A stretch of DNA of 64,000 nucleotides from Patella vulgata (lineage: Eukaryota > Mollusca > Gastropoda > Patellidae), in contig NC_065882.2 of the NCBI RefSeq assembly GCF_932274485.2, positions 12,631,390 through 12,695,389 of the forward strand. The letters run 5' to 3'. The translations under genes and the position numbers were made by a program. Positions within the stretch are counted from its first letter, which is position 1; every line of letters begins with the position of its first letter. Under the pieces are notes generated by a model. That model ran no database searches, was not told the origin of the DNA, and worked only from the letters and a program-made list of their open reading frames with translations. Positions 32,226 to 43,065 of the stretch are shown here, piece by piece.

Positions 32226-32399
32226 TTAAGTCTTCACACCCTTTTAAACTTTATCAGCCATCTTGACCGAGCAAGTTCCTGTGGAATGTTCCATGATATA
32301 GAACGGAGGACCTGACAAGTAACAGCATCTAGTTTTAGGGATGGGACGTAAAACCGTGTACAGGTATACGTGCACACTAACCTTTGTAAATACTCGGTA

Positions 32400-32640
32400 A
32401 TACTCAGCTATTGTACCCTCCCCGCTAATCCTCTTACTCGAGCCCACCCCCCCCCCCCCCCGGCCCCGCGACCACACTTTCCTTTCCCTTGGCCCCCCTC
32501 TAGCCACGCTCTCCCTCAGGAATTTAAGCATTGTTTAATTGTTTAAAGTTCAACAGCCCTTTGTCTGCGACAGACGTTAAATAACTAAGGTACTACTTCA
32601 ACAGCCTTTTGTCTGAGAAATCACTATTGTATTGTGGAAG
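32400..32640 (+). repeat. Diverged third copy of pyrimidine-rich block
   Basis: CTTACTCGAGCCCA followed by a C-run, CTTTCCTTTCCCTTGG, then AATTTAAGCATTGTTTAA, colinear with 24949-25330. It supports repeated local duplication of this segment. Confidence 0.65.
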
Positions 32641-32680
32641 CGCCATGAACATGTCTGGTCTAGCGAGTGGGGGGGCTAAA

Positions 32681-32982
32681 TATCTTTATAAGGAATTCAA
32701 TATCAATTTCTCTATCAAAGGCACTTGGCGGTGCTCATATCCTGCTTCGGCTGTTGGTTAAAAAAGTTGGACCAATGCGGAAAACTAAATTAATTTCATA
32801 AAAAAACCAAGTTAAGTTATCTGCCCTACAGTATCTTTATAAGGAATTCAATATCAATTTCTCTATCAAAGGCACTTGGCGGTGCTCATATCCTGCTTCG
32901 GCTGTTGGTTAAAAAAGTTGGACCAATGCGGAAAACTAAATTAATTTCATAAAAAAAACAAGTTAAGTTATCTGCCCTACAG
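32681..32982 (+). repeat. 151-bp tandem duplication
   Basis: Two adjacent copies starting TATCTTTATAAGGAATTCAA at 32681 and 32832, nearly identical. The unit is related to 18605-18700. Confidence 0.9.
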
Positions 32983-33206
32983 TGTTATCCAATCGTGTAT
33001 CTCAACTGTTGGTATGTTATATCTCAGATAACTTGTGTCTGGAGGCCGTCAATTATTGGATTGATAGGTTTTTAACTTCTAAATTGTCATTTTTCAAACA
33101 ATTTTATTAAAATCGTGATTTAATTGTATATATATCTTAAATAAGGAGTTTGACGACCTATGTTCTATAGAGAATATCCTACGAGTCTATATTTTGATAT
33201 CAAAAA

Positions 33207-33420
33207 ATACAATCTGATTAAAACACAGATCCTATTTCGCTTCGTTTTTTATAGTTCAAAATTTTGTTTGACATGCGTTTACTGCACTAGGATCTGGAAG
33301 AGTTGTTATATAGCAGTCGTTCTAGTTGATTTGAGGAATTAACCAATGAAACGGTCTGTTACGACGAGTTTTCGGCGTGCTCTGTACGGGACTGTGGGTA
33401 AACCACGCCATTTTATTTAT
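33207..33420. mobile_element. Half copy of the 9-bp-TSD MITE
   Basis: CAATCTGATTAAAACACAGA, CTTCGTTTTTTATAG and GACTGTGGGTA match the left half of 26094-26525. The right TIR is missing and MITE-D follows directly. Confidence 0.7.
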
Positions 33421-33785
33421 CACACAATCCTTTCTTACATGTCTAAATAAATAAATGTAATTCTTTGCTATAGATTTCACTTTTACTGGACCTGATTACA
33501 TTATGGCGTAGTAATACATCATTTTTTGACAGCAATCCAACCATTGCAAAGTCCTTTTTATTGTCCCAGTGTTTCCATCAAGGTCAATTAAATAAAAATA
33601 GTTCCTTTTAATAAAAAAAAAGAAGCTACTTTTAAATTTTAAAAAAAAGGTGAATTGTTCTTTGAAAATAACAAAAATGACCAATCAAATTCATGTAAAG
33701 CGATATCTAAGGAGTTATCGCAGTAGATTATGAAATTTATCACAAAAGCGATATCTACTGTCGAATGTGTTATTGGGTGATAAAA
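33415..33785. mobile_element. MITE-D copy 2
   Basis: TATTTATCACACAATCC to TGTTATTGGGTGATAA, about 88% similar to 19855-20223. Its right end coincides with the outer end of the large inverted duplication. Confidence 0.75.
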
Positions 33786-33884
33786 AGGATCTTATCCAAA
33801 GCAGTGGTTTTAAAAGGTTTGAAAAAGTATTACTTTAAAAAAAAAAGAAAAAGGAAAGAATATTATTTTTAAAATTATACTTAA

Positions 33885-34066
33885 AGGGGCATTATGTAAG
33901 TTGTATTCAAATCCAGTAAATATCGCAGGCTAACAATGGCATCGAGGGTTGATTATGGTCTGAATAAGTTAATTAATGTCTAATTAATAATTTATATAAC
34001 ATTTCAGGCCTAAAGAAATACCTGCAATAGGCAGATTTAGCTCTTGCATAATGTATGTTTAAATAA
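33885..34066 (+). repeat. MITE-C with central deletion
   Basis: TTAAAGGGGCATTATGTAAG directly joined to ATCCAGTAAATATCGCAGGC and the 3' end. The right-arm counterpart (48402-49470) keeps more of the centre. Confidence 0.75.
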
Positions 34067-34199
34067 CATTCTACGGTATAATGTTCTATTTATTTTTTCA
34101 AATATAAACCAATATTATCAAATTGATGTAAATGTTGTTTTTTTTATATACATAATAAGAATCATATCGTAATCATGTAGACGCTTTATATAAAAATAA

Positions 34200-34477
34200 T
34201 CATGTTATATTTGATTAAACGGAAATTTGTAAATGACACATTCTATTTGAAAGTAATGAAAAAAAAGCGGAATGTGAAAGATTACAATGTAGTACTATAT
34301 AACATAAGATCACAATCTACAATCAATTTCCTAGAGTGGGGTCACAGAAGAGTTTTACGTGAAATAAAAACTATATATAAACCCAATTTCTTTCTGTTCT
34401 ATTTTCTAAAGTTAATAGATTTCTATGTAGTTGTATTATATTATCCATTTTTTTATATCAAGGACACTTATACATAA
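34200..34477. other. AT-rich sequence conserved between arms, coding unproven
   Basis: A 91-codon plus-strand ORF rich in Lys, Tyr and Phe exists here, but the right-arm copy carries indels that break the same frame. No family is recognised; more likely AT-rich non-coding DNA. Confidence 0.4.
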
Positions 34478-34609
34478 GAGCCTGTTAAATTTGATTGTTA
34501 GATTTGTAATCTGAAGGAAATTTGGAGCATTTATGTTGTTGAGTTTTAACAGAGAAATGCTTTCATTTTTTTTTGATTAAGCGCTTTCTTTCCAATAAAT
34601 GAAATATTA

Positions 34610-34735
34610 TCGTGAGAAAAAATGTCTTTTCTAAAAAATTCGATAATCGAGAAAAATGCCTTTTCTAAAAGCTTCGATAATCGCGAGAAAAATGCCTTTT
34701 CTAAAAGCTTCGATAAAAGCTCGTTCTGTTTTTGC
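34610..34735 (+). repeat. Three-copy tandem, left arm only
   Basis: Units of about 44 bp around AAAATGCCTTTTCTAAAAGC plus TTCGATAATCGCG. The right arm has a single unit near 47790-47830, so expansion followed the inverted duplication. Confidence 0.8.
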
Positions 34736-34822
34736 TGTTTTACTTGTATCAGAATTTGACAGTCTCTCCGGTTACATTTCACATTTTCTGTAGCAGGCGC
34801 GTGACCAGAAAGTGTGTAATTG

Positions 34823-34854
<32 letters not shown>

Positions 34855-35060
34855 AGAGAGAGAGAAATTGGGTTTAACGTCCACTCGACACAAACTAGGC
34901 TATTTCGGGACTAACATATTGTTCAATTTTATTTCAATAATTGGGAGGAAACCGGAGGACCCGGAGAAAACCCACAAGATTGGACAGGCGAGCCTACTCC
35001 TTGTCACGTACAACCGGGGAATCGAAACCACACCAGTTGACTCAATGACAGTCCTTCTGA
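34823..35060 (-). repeat. SINE-B copy, left-arm specific
   Basis: Long (GA)n tail, GGGTTTAACGTCCACTCGAC, a body with a deletion around the GCTTGCGCGTAGG block, and B box. The right arm lacks it. Confidence 0.85.
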
Positions 35061-35063
35061 TAC

Positions 35064-35330
35064 TGAGAGAGAGAGAAATGGGGTTTAACTAGGTCATTTC
35101 GGGACTAACATATGGTTTAATTTTATTTCAATAATTCGCTTGCGCATAGGGGTCTTTAGCAGTGGGAGGAAACCGGAGGACCCGGAGAAAACCCACGAGG
35201 TTGGACAGGCGACCCTACTCCTTGTCACGTACAACCGGGGATTCGAAACCACGCCAGTCGACTCAATGACAGACTTTATGATACAGCGCGCGCATGCTAA
35301 CTATTCAGCCATCCACCACCCCCCCCCCCT
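35064..35330 (-). repeat. Second SINE-B copy in tandem
   Basis: (GA)n, then GGGGTTTAAC with a small deletion, body and full head to CAGCCATCCACC. It lies head-to-tail with the previous copy. Confidence 0.85.
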
Positions 35331-35399
35331 TTTTCCAGTATAAAGCCTTCATTAGCCACCGATCCAATATTATTACCGCCTAGAAGGGGATAATAATAA

Positions 35400-35700
35400 C
35401 GATACAGTCATACCCCCCCCCCCCCTTATGTAATTGAAATAACGTCCAACAATTTAACGTGCCAAACCTCATTTCACTCTTATCCTATACATGGTGAGCA
35501 GAAATATGGATTCAGACCTCTTTATAAAATTCTAGGCTATCACCCCAGACCTCACGTTAACCATGCTCGCCCCCCCCCCCACCTCTCCCCCGCTTCTCAA
35601 ATTATCGGGTAATCCCCCAAACCTCATGATAACCTGCTAACTTTAGACCCGCTCTAATTCTCGGGTAATGCCTCAGTTCTCACGCTACCCCCCCCCCCCC

Positions 35701-35736
<36 letters not shown>

Positions 35737-35760
35737 CAAATTCCCGAGCCCGTCCCTTGT
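35400..35760 (+). repeat. C-rich minisatellite and (CA)n
   Basis: Several C9-C14 runs separated by degenerate units (CACCCCAGACCTCACG, TCGGGTAATCCCCCAAACC), then a (CA)n run at about 35702-35732. The polyC runs are likely hard to sequence, so exact lengths are uncertain. Confidence 0.8.
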
Positions 35761-36424
35761 AGACATCTTATTTTGTTGTTGTTGCTCTCAACAGAATAGC
35801 TTTCAAACGTTTGTGTTATGCCCTGTAATTGGTTACGAATTACAACAAAAGTGCTCTCTATCCATCAAATGATTAATTATGTCTCTTAGGACTAAAGGAT
35901 TAAAGAAAATGTCAGTAGTTCGCGCACACTCTATATAGGAGTTTATTAAACTTTATTTATGACACCATTTCTATAGCGCAATATGTTGAAAATAGATTAT
36001 TTTAAATTGAAACTTTGAAGCTCTGTCACGATATCATAAAAATATGACTCCTACAATATTATATAGATGACAGTCATAATGATTTGAAAACAGATTTAAA
36101 TTGAAATTGTTAATATCCTATCACAGTACTTTACATGTTTAAAATTTACATACAGCTAATAATTCGTCACATTAGACATCGTATCTCAGAAGCCACGACC
36201 GTGCCTTTATCTACGGGGATGGAGGCGCGGTATTTTTTTTTTTTAAAACCCTATACCCTACTGTGCTGGGCTAGTCTCTCAATCAGACTGGATCTTCGGG
36301 ACCAGTAGGGAGTCTTAACCATATGTCATACATATAGAACTCTGACAGAGCCATACGAAACTTATGCCCTGCGTCTACAATTAGCTCAGCTTGAGAACAT
36401 ACACGAAGCTGGTTGACCGACATT
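35761..36424. other. Non-coding left-arm sequence
   Basis: From about 36065 it is matched in the right arm (47360-47720); before that it is left-arm specific. No gene recognised. Confidence 0.4.
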
Positions 36425-36640
36425 TTAATTTCCCACTCAACACTAACTAACTAGGCCATTTCGGAACTAACATATGGTACAATATTATTTCAACAATTCA
36501 CTTTTGCGTAGGCGTCTTTAGCGATGGAAGGTTAATCATGCAACCCTACTCCTTGTCACGTACCAGTGTGGATCGAAACCCCGCCACTAGATTCAATGAC
36601 AGACCGTGTGAACTAAAGTGAACGCTCTAGTGAAAACGTC
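36425..36640 (-). repeat. Old SINE-B shared by both arms
   Basis: CACTAACTAACTAGGCCATTTCGGAACTAA through GATCGAAACC to the diverged head. The right-arm counterpart is at 47125-47362, so it predates the inverted duplication. Confidence 0.75.
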
Positions 36641-36924
36641 GCTCATGAATAAACAGTATTTGTATTCCATAGAATTGTGACGCGTGTATAATATTTACAG
36701 GATTATTTGAGATTGATTACATTAATGGACTGGACAAGCGAGACGTAATATGTTCTAAACCTAATTCGGCATGAAGAAGGTAAGCCCATGTGGCGCTGAT
36801 ATCTTAATCTAATATCTTAGAATAAAATAAATATCTTTGAAAAAACAAATTGAGTTTCAGTTGAACAAATGCTCATTGATGTCTAGTATCCACCCAATTA
36901 AAGAAAGACGGCGGTTCACTCACC

Positions 36925-37165
36925 AGGAGGTCCCACGCGAGATTTTTCAGCGTGTTTCCCCTTTTGGATCAAAAAAAAAAACCCAAAAAAAACGAGTTCC
37001 GTGTACACGCTGCCGCACACGTAAAAGAACCCCTGACAAATGGAATTTTAAATAAGAATTGACGCGTAGCGCCGCTGCCTTGGCAAAATGTTCCAGATAG
37101 TACACTGCATAGTGTATGCCGTTGAGATTAACCCCGTTGGTGCAGAAAAAAATAAGACGTTAAAG
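36925..37165 (+). repeat. Old SINE-A relative shared by both arms
   Basis: CACGTAAAAGAACCCCTGAC, GCGCCGCTGCCTTGGC, AGTGTATGCCGTTGAGATTA and ATAAGACGTTAAAG. The counterpart is 46765-46945. Confidence 0.7.
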
Positions 37166-37426
37166 TAAATAATAAACGTGTAAAATTGTCCACAGAAATA
37201 TACGTATGAGGACACACCCACGGCATGGAACACACTTACTCTTCTGGTTAATAACATTGAAAATATGTAAATGATAGAAAATCACACATCGTCTTACTTA
37301 GTGAAAGATTGACCTATAGGTTTGGTAGGCTGAACTCTAGGGCCTCAAGATCTAAGGGACCTCCGACCAAGACCTTTCTTACATGTACCATAGTCTTAAA
37401 CATCCGGCATCATCCCGAACTGTGTT

Positions 37427-37818
37427 TAAACATACATTATGCAAGAGGTAAATCTGTCTATTGACCGTCTTTCTTTAGGCTTTAAATGTTTTCTAAATTA
37501 TTAATTAGACATTAATTAACTGGTCCAGGCAATAATCAACTCTCGATGGCATCGGATTTCTCCGATTTTAAATAGATTAAAACGGTTCAGCCATACTTTG
37601 ATTTAATTTAAAAAGGGGGAAGCGAGACTTAGCTTCGAACAACCAGTACGGTGTTTGAATTATTGCACACGCCTTGTCAAACCTTCAAAGGCTAATATCT
37701 TCGCTTGCAATAGAGTAATTTGAATGAAATTTTCAAATTATTCATTTTACATTATCTATTTTAAACTATTATAGCAAGAATGGTTAGCTCTTTATCTAAA
37801 TCTTACATAGTGTATCTT
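37427..37818 (-). mobile_element. MITE-C insertion with empty site in the other arm
   Basis: Inserted between GTGTTTA and AAAGTACGCG. The right arm at about 46490-46505 reads (reversed) GTGTTTAAAATACGCG without the element. TTAA or TTTAA is present at both ends, giving direct evidence for a TTAA-like target. Confidence 0.8.
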
Positions 37819-38199
37819 TAAAGTACGCGTGCATCTTCCTTTGGTCACCAGGGTGGGGAATTAGAATGGGGCCTATAAGGGCCTCGCTTCTTCTAAACCC
37901 GGCACTGGTCTACTATCGATTCTGCGCGTCATGTGATTAGAGGATTCTCAGAGGAGTTTAACAGCATGTTAAGCAATTAAGCGAAGCTCCTCCAAGGGAT
38001 TGACTTCCTAGAGCAAAAAGACAAAAACACTCCTATAAGGACAAAAACGAACCAATATAATCCGTAGATAGCAGGCCATTCTAACCGCGAAGAACAAGAT
38101 TATTGTGCATGTATTAAAAATAGATAGAAAGAAGAACGGCCTGATCATTAATATCCCACACTCATGTGTACCATACTAATAATACAAATACAAAAAGTA
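37819..38199. other. Non-coding left-arm sequence
   Basis: Matched in the right arm (45840-46485), apart from a right-arm SINE-B. No gene recognised. Confidence 0.4.
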
Positions 38200-38330
38200 A
38201 TAATGAAATGAAATCAAAGCAAATCAAATGAAATGGAGTTTGACGTCTTAATGTTCTCTAACGAATATAGGCAATGAAGTCGGACATACGCCAGGTGGTG
38301 TGCTATGAGATCGGTCTTTCACACCATTTG
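38200..38330 (-). repeat. SINE-A 3' part shared by both arms
   Basis: Tail GAAATGAAATCAAAGCAAAT, GGAGTTTGACGTCTTAATG and GTCGGACATACGCCAG. The counterpart is 45470-45675. Confidence 0.75.
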
Positions 38331-38930
38331 AATGACTATAGAACTTCGTACTAGCAAAAGTGAATAAACCCGAGAGATTTCTAATTGGCTGACGGCACAA
38401 CTACTTCAATAACTTGATGTGTGTACAGAGTTTCAAAGAGATATTGGAAGCGGTTTATGAAATATGCCCCCGAAAGCAAATCCGGCACACAATGACGGAG
38501 CGGCGAGCGGACAGAAACAATTCCAGTATACCCCTTAACGTCGTTCCGCGCGGGTTAATGCAAAGGACATAACCAATCTAACGGGCACTTCAAGGTCAAT
38601 TACAATTTGATCGATTCGAATATATATGAAGTGATAACTGGAAGCAATTTCTGGCGTGCTTTGTCAATAATTCCAGACAGATTATAAATTGTTTTTATGT
38701 AGACGAGCCGAACTGTCAGGATCTGGGATATCTAAAAAAATATATATATCGAAATGCGATTTGTCAAACATAATGTATCATCTGTAATATAAAATTGCCG
38801 TTGATTAAAATATAAATTCTAGACATTTCTGCTCAATAAATTAAAACAATATGAGCTCTACAAAACAATTTACACTTAGGAACAAATATAAAGCAAAACA
38901 ATTTACACTGGATAACAAATAGAAACAACA

Positions 38931-38936
<6 letters not shown>

Positions 38937-38965
<29 letters not shown>
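38937..38965 (+). repeat. (CT)n microsatellite at inner edge of left arm
   Basis: About 28 bp of CT just inside the centre of the inverted duplication. The right arm's inner edge also ends at a SINE-B (CT)n tail (44890-44910). Confidence 0.85.
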
Positions 38966-38967
<2 letters not shown>

Positions 38968-39088
38968 AATTTGTGCTATCAAATTTGGAAAACAAATAAT
39001 ATTGATAGAAAGCAGAATGAAAACACATAGATTTGAATTTTGCTACAAAACACTTCCTTGTATGTAATCAATTGGCCGATTTCCGTCA

Positions 39089-39295
39089 TTAGTCACTTGT
39101 CTTAATATTCCATGATGCCTCATTATCAATTAAAGCCTCCAACTCATTGGAACGAATTGTTGTGCCTTTAGAGAATACATTAAGATAAACTAAGCTGTCA
39201 GGGGTGAAGCTCGTTAGTGAAGATTTTACCGATTGTCTGACCCGACAATCATAATCTGAACTTTGAATCAACCGTAACAACGGTAGCAATGCCAA
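39089..39295 (-). CDS. Possible coding exon, unidentified
   Basis: A 68-codon minus-strand ORF ends SNELEALIDNEASWNIKTSD. Its composition (TPDSLVYLNVFSKGTTIR) looks more protein-like than the repeat ORFs around it. It lies in the centre of the inverted duplication and is not matched by any repeat in the window. No strong splice acceptor was found just upstream and no family is recognised, so this is a weak call. Confidence 0.25.
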   Translation of the reverse strand: MALLPLLRLIQSSDYDCRVRQSVKSSLTSFTPDSLVYLNVFSKGTTIRSNELEALIDNEASWNIKTSD

Positions 39296-39309
39296 TCGAG
39301 GCTACAGTG

Positions 39310-39605
39310 TTATTGTAACGATGGTATCTCGGCCCAGAGTGAATTAATTTAATTGAAATTTTCAGCAAATTGCCTTGACATTATCTAGTTGTTAATTATT
39401 ATAGTGAGAACTGCCAACTAGTTATCGAATCTCCCATAATGTATCTTTAAGTAAATTCATCGTCCATTTATACGAGAGACTTAATACAACTATGACACAA
39501 GAGCTATTGCAGGTCTTTCTTTAGGCCTGAAATGTTAATTAGAAATTAACTTATCCAGACCATAATGAACTCTCGATGCCATCTTATCTGTCCGATTTTC
39601 TTTGG
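39310..39605 (-). repeat. MITE-C, two reversed pieces
   Basis: 39320-39453 (GAATTAATTTAATTGAAATT to CCCATAATGTATCTTTAA) and 39497-39605 (AAGAGCTATTGCAGGTCTTT to GATGCCATCTTATC) are the two halves in unusual order. Confidence 0.7.
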
Positions 39606-40330
39606 ATTTGAATCCGATTTGCTGTTCAACGTCCGTTGATGATTAAACGAAAAAATGGATAATCGAGACTTTGGTAATGATCGTGGCAAAGGTAACAATG
39701 ACAATCGAGACTACAGTGATATTAAAATAAGATTTTCTCGGCTTAGAGTGAAGCAACACACACACACACGCCAAGGAAGAAGAGGCCCAGTTACTGACCA
39801 AAAGAACCACAGAAAACAAGTTCACCATCGATACGCGATTGTCCAAGGTACAAACAAGCATGTTAATTCTTATGTCAATCGTACTGGAATTGAAAAGGCC
39901 TCCTCTAAGGCGTTTATCGAATACACCCCCCCCCCTCCAATCCACCTCCTCTCCCGCAGGAAAAAGAACAAGAATAACAAGACGAGTAGAGACTGGGACC
40001 CAGATCTTGATCCAAAATACTACAGAGAACTCCATCACAAGTAGCTATCAATATCATCAAGGAAAGAGTCAAAACACGCGGAACTATTGACTGCGGAACT
40101 CACAAATAAAACTTTAAAATGTGTTTATCTGTGTATCAGTGTATGTTATTCAATGGTCGTTAATTGTTAATATCGTTTCATTGATTCAGATGTTATTATT
40201 AATGAAGCCATTGCATGAGTTTAATCCATTTACTGCCATCAACCCCTCCCTATATACTGGTTTATTAATTGAGTTTTACTCTCGATAATAGAAACTTCTT
40301 AATATAGTCATTAATAATAAATATATAAGT
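39606..40330. other. Non-coding interval in the palindrome centre
   Basis: Includes overlapping sense and antisense ORFs at 39643-40044. They start in a MITE-C remnant (ATGGATAATCGAGACTTTG) and include a C-run, so no coding claim is made. Confidence 0.4.
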
Positions 40331-40334
40331 TAAA

Positions 40335-40435
40335 TTTATAGTACGGCTTTCATGAGTTAACAGGTTTAAACATCGAGACCGCAGATCGAGATGTTAAAAC
40401 CTGTTAACGAATGAAGCGTGCTATAAATGACTTGT
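40335..40435. repeat. Imperfect hairpin
   Basis: GTTAACAGGTTTAAACATC and GATGTTAAAACCTGTTAAC face each other around about 15 bases, with further outer pairing (TCATGA/AATGAAG). CTGACGACGCTCGTTAAAGA follows at 40680 and shows a hammerhead-like CTGANGA box, but the expected GAAA is replaced. Confidence 0.6.
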
Positions 40436-40765
40436 AACATTGACACCTGCTCAACATGCACGGTGTTAGTGCACAGAAAACCCACCCACTTCTCTATATG
40501 ATTTCTACTAAAACTAGTGTAAACCAGCAAAAGTGTGCAATAAATTTGAACATGTCTAGTTATTGCACGGTTAAACTCCGCCCAATCTATACTAGAGGGA
40601 AAACAATCTGCTTATACAACGAAAAGAACAAAGGACGATTCCGCGTCCATGTTACAATTATTTATATGCCTTTTAACATCTGACGACGCTCGTTAAAGAA
40701 CGGGCAGGTAGCTAGCTTACGATTTGATGTATATCAGACGATGTGCAGATAAAAGTACACATTAG

Positions 40766-41135
40766 CAGTGCCGGACTGGGCCCACCTGTCCACCTGTCCG
40801 TGACAGGTGGGCCAAGCTCATTAAAAAAAAGTAGGCCTAAGCCTATAAAGAAAAAAGAAAAAAAGAGAAAGAAAAAAGAAAAGAGAAAGAAAAGAGAGCT
40901 AATTGTATCAGGAAATCAAAAATTTGCCTTCTTCTGCTTTGGTCTGAAATGCTTGGAAAATGGGTTTGCGGTTGCCAATTTTCAAAATTTTCCTGCGGGG
41001 AAACCCCCCGCCCCCAGATCCCCCTCGGACGCTATCGAGCCTTCGGCTCGCTAGTGACGCGCCTTCGGCGCATACCTGTGTAGGCCTTGGTCAATGACCT
41101 GACAGGTGGGCCGTCGTCCCACCAGTCCGGCACTG
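40766..41135. mobile_element. hAT-type MITE, copy 1
   Basis: CAGTGCCGGACTGG and CCAGTCCGGCACTG TIRs. Flanks CACATTAG and AACATTAG form an 8-bp duplication with one change. The same flanking sequence without the element is at 41303-41330. Purine-rich body, no transposase. Confidence 0.9.
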
Positions 41136-41396
41136 AACATTAGCAGAACAATTGAAGACCATAGAGGATAAGCAAGCCAAACTTTTAAAGAACATTAAAT
41201 GTATGTAGTCTAATCTGTGTCTGGAGGCAGTCAGATAGATAGATTCTCAAGTTCTAAATCCCCGGTTCTTTATTCAAACTTTTATTCAAAGCTGTCGATA
41301 AAGTACACATTAGCAGAACAATTGAAGACCATGGAGGATAATCAAGCCAAACCTTTAAAGAACATTAAATGTATGTAGTCTAATCTGTGTCTGAAT
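41136..41396 (+). repeat. Direct repeat of the hAT target region
   Basis: AACATTAGCAGAACAATTGA through TGTAGTCTAATCTGTGTCTG occurs at 41136-41223 and again at 41309-41394. A third relative is at 20470-20600. The second copy provides the empty site for the hAT insertion. Confidence 0.8.
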
Positions 41397-41641
41397 TTCA
41401 TCCACACGGGTCTCAATAGAAGCTTAAACAGTGTGATCCATCCTAGTTTCGCAGAGATGTACAACTGAGTGTCATCGACAAAAATCATGGTATGAAGACC
41501 ATGCCTGACAATAATATCCTCGAGTGGGGAAACATACAGTGAATCCAGCTCAGGTCCTGAACCTTGAGGTACACCGTAGTCCAGACGTGCCTCGTCGGAT
41601 AGATTCCAATTTATACCAAACAGTTTAATAAAATGTTGGTG
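41396..41641 (-). mobile_element. LINE reverse-transcriptase fragment
   Basis: The minus strand reads continuously from about FIKLFGINWNLSDEARL into DYGVPQGSGPELDSLYV and HGLHTMIFVDDTQLYIS, the GVPQGS and Y/FxDD motifs of a non-LTR reverse transcriptase (CR1/L2/Jockey-like pattern). About 80 codons remain and both ends are missing. FVDD replaces the usual YADD. It is a degenerate fossil fragment. Confidence 0.8.
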
Positions 41642-41934
41642 TTTTTTTTTTTACACAATTGGCATCGTTGAAATCGATTGGATTACTAATATACTTTATT
41701 TAATTTGAATTCTCGTTAGACTATATGTCACGCAAATAAGACAAATCATGCGACAATAACCTCGAGGGACATTAGAAGGGATTAAGTTTACAAAAACTTA
41801 TATTAAATTAATTTGTACTTTTGTCCTAATACTAGTCGTTCGAATAATCAGTCCAGGCCCTAAAAAGCTCTTGAACTCATTTTATAAATGTTGGTGTTAA
41901 CCACTCGGCCATCAAACCCCCTTAGAATTCAAAA

Positions 41935-42060
41935 GCTATAATATTTCGGTTCAGGATGGATGAATTTGACCGAAATTTTCAGTATATTCTATCTACGTTA
42001 TCTATGTGTAACTTATTGCGAGAACTGTCATCTATTTATCTAATCTCCCATAATGTCCAT
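41935..42060 (-). repeat. MITE-C 5' half, reversed
   Basis: AATATTTCGGTTCAGGATGG through TGCGAGAACTGTCATC to TCTCCCATAATGTCC. Confidence 0.7.
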
Positions 42061-42089
42061 AGTTGTATTAAGTCTCTCGTAAAAATGGA

Positions 42090-42459
42090 AATGAAATGAA
42101 ATGGGGTTTAACGTCCTACTGTTCTACTCCTATACTGGGCTAATGAAGACGGACATACGCCATACAGTGTGCTATGAGGGAAATTTTTCCCGGGCAGCGG
42201 CACTATCGCCTACTCTTATATCGAATTCCAACTGCCAAGGGATCTTTTACGTGCATTCCAATGTATACACGGGACCTCGGTTTTTCGTCTCATCCGAATT
42301 ACTAGACAGCCGTCCTTGTCAGGCCATCCGTTCTGCACCACTGACAAGGGGAAACCACGTCGGAAAATCCAGATGAACTTTCTCGGCCAATGCAGGGATC
42401 GAACACCCGACCTCCAGGCTAGCGAGCCAGCGTCTTAACCACCTAGCCACCGTGGCTCC
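42090..42459 (-). repeat. SINE-A copy with 14-bp target duplication
   Basis: Complete reverse SINE-A flanked by CTCGTAAAAATGGA (42076-42089) and CTCGTACAAATGGA (42460-42473), one mismatch. The B box (reverse of GTGTTCGATCCCTGC) and A box are both intact. Confidence 0.95.
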
Positions 42460-42485
42460 CTCGTACAAATGGACAATGACTTTAC

Positions 42486-42840
42486 TTAAAGGGGCACTAT
42501 GGAAGATCAGATTGGGAGCTGACAGTTAAATAGTTAAAAGAAATAGATAATGAAAAGGGTGAAAATTTCAATTAAATTACTTCACTCTGAGCCGAGATAC
42601 CCTCATTACAATAACACTGTAGCCTGGATTGGCATTGCTTACTTTAAATCGTCAACGGTCGTTGAACCACAGATCGGATTTAAATCGGTTGAAAATCTAG
42701 ACTGCGATTGCTTGGAGAGTTGATTTTGGCCTTGGTAAGTTAATTTATGTCTAATTAATAATTTATATAACATGTAAGGCATAAGGAAAGGCCAGCAATA
42801 GGCAGATTTAGCTCTTGTATAATGCCTGTTTAAATAGGGC
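42486..42840 (+). repeat. MITE-C copy
   Basis: TTAAAGGGGCACTATGGAAG to TATAATGCCTGTTTAAA with most internal blocks. Confidence 0.8.
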
Positions 42841-43003
42841 AAATTAAAATTTATGGGTGTTACAAACACTTGTACTTTCAAAACCTGTTTAGTTACACTG
42901 GAATTAGATTTAAAATGTACACGTCTTTATATCACTAAATATTTCCCCATTGACTTTAATGTTAATTATCGTATCTTAGACCGGCTCTAATTTTTTCCCA
43001 AAT

Positions 43004-43065
43004 TTTCGTTGGGTAGAACGCTTTCTGCCACAGATGGAGCAACCTGTGTCAAAAGCATGTATGTG
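43004..43065 (-). repeat. Repeat shared with the long-TIR element
   Basis: The reverse complement of GAACGCTTTCTGCCACAGAT and GCAACCTGTGTCAAAAGCAT matches 14175-14250 and 21663-21737. Confidence 0.6.

Larger units (their letters stand above)
33780..38885 (+). repeat. Large inverted duplication, left arm
   Basis: Reverse-complementary to 44915-49575. Anchor pairs by eye include CTTATCCAAAGCAGTGG (33790) with 49556, CATGTTATATTTGATTA (34201) with 48240, CAGAAGCCACGACCGTGCC (36187) with 47570, and CAATTTACACTT (38867) with 44920. Identity looks like 90-95% outside indels. The left arm has extra SINE-B copies, a C-rich minisatellite, a tandem of about 44 bp and a MITE-C that the right arm lacks. 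Confidence 0.9.

Noticed and set aside
34820-35343. ORFs starting in (GA)n runs and reading GRKPEDPEKTHEVGQA
   Set aside because: This peptide recurs at every SINE-B in the window and is a SINE translation.
39643-40044. Overlapping 129- and 131-codon ORFs on both strands
   Set aside because: They begin inside a MITE-C remnant, run through a C homopolymer, are open on both strands and match no known protein pattern.
42380-42459. Possible tRNA genes from A and B boxes
   Set aside because: Every such pair belongs to a SINE head; no free-standing cloverleaf with an acceptor stem and anticodon stem was found.
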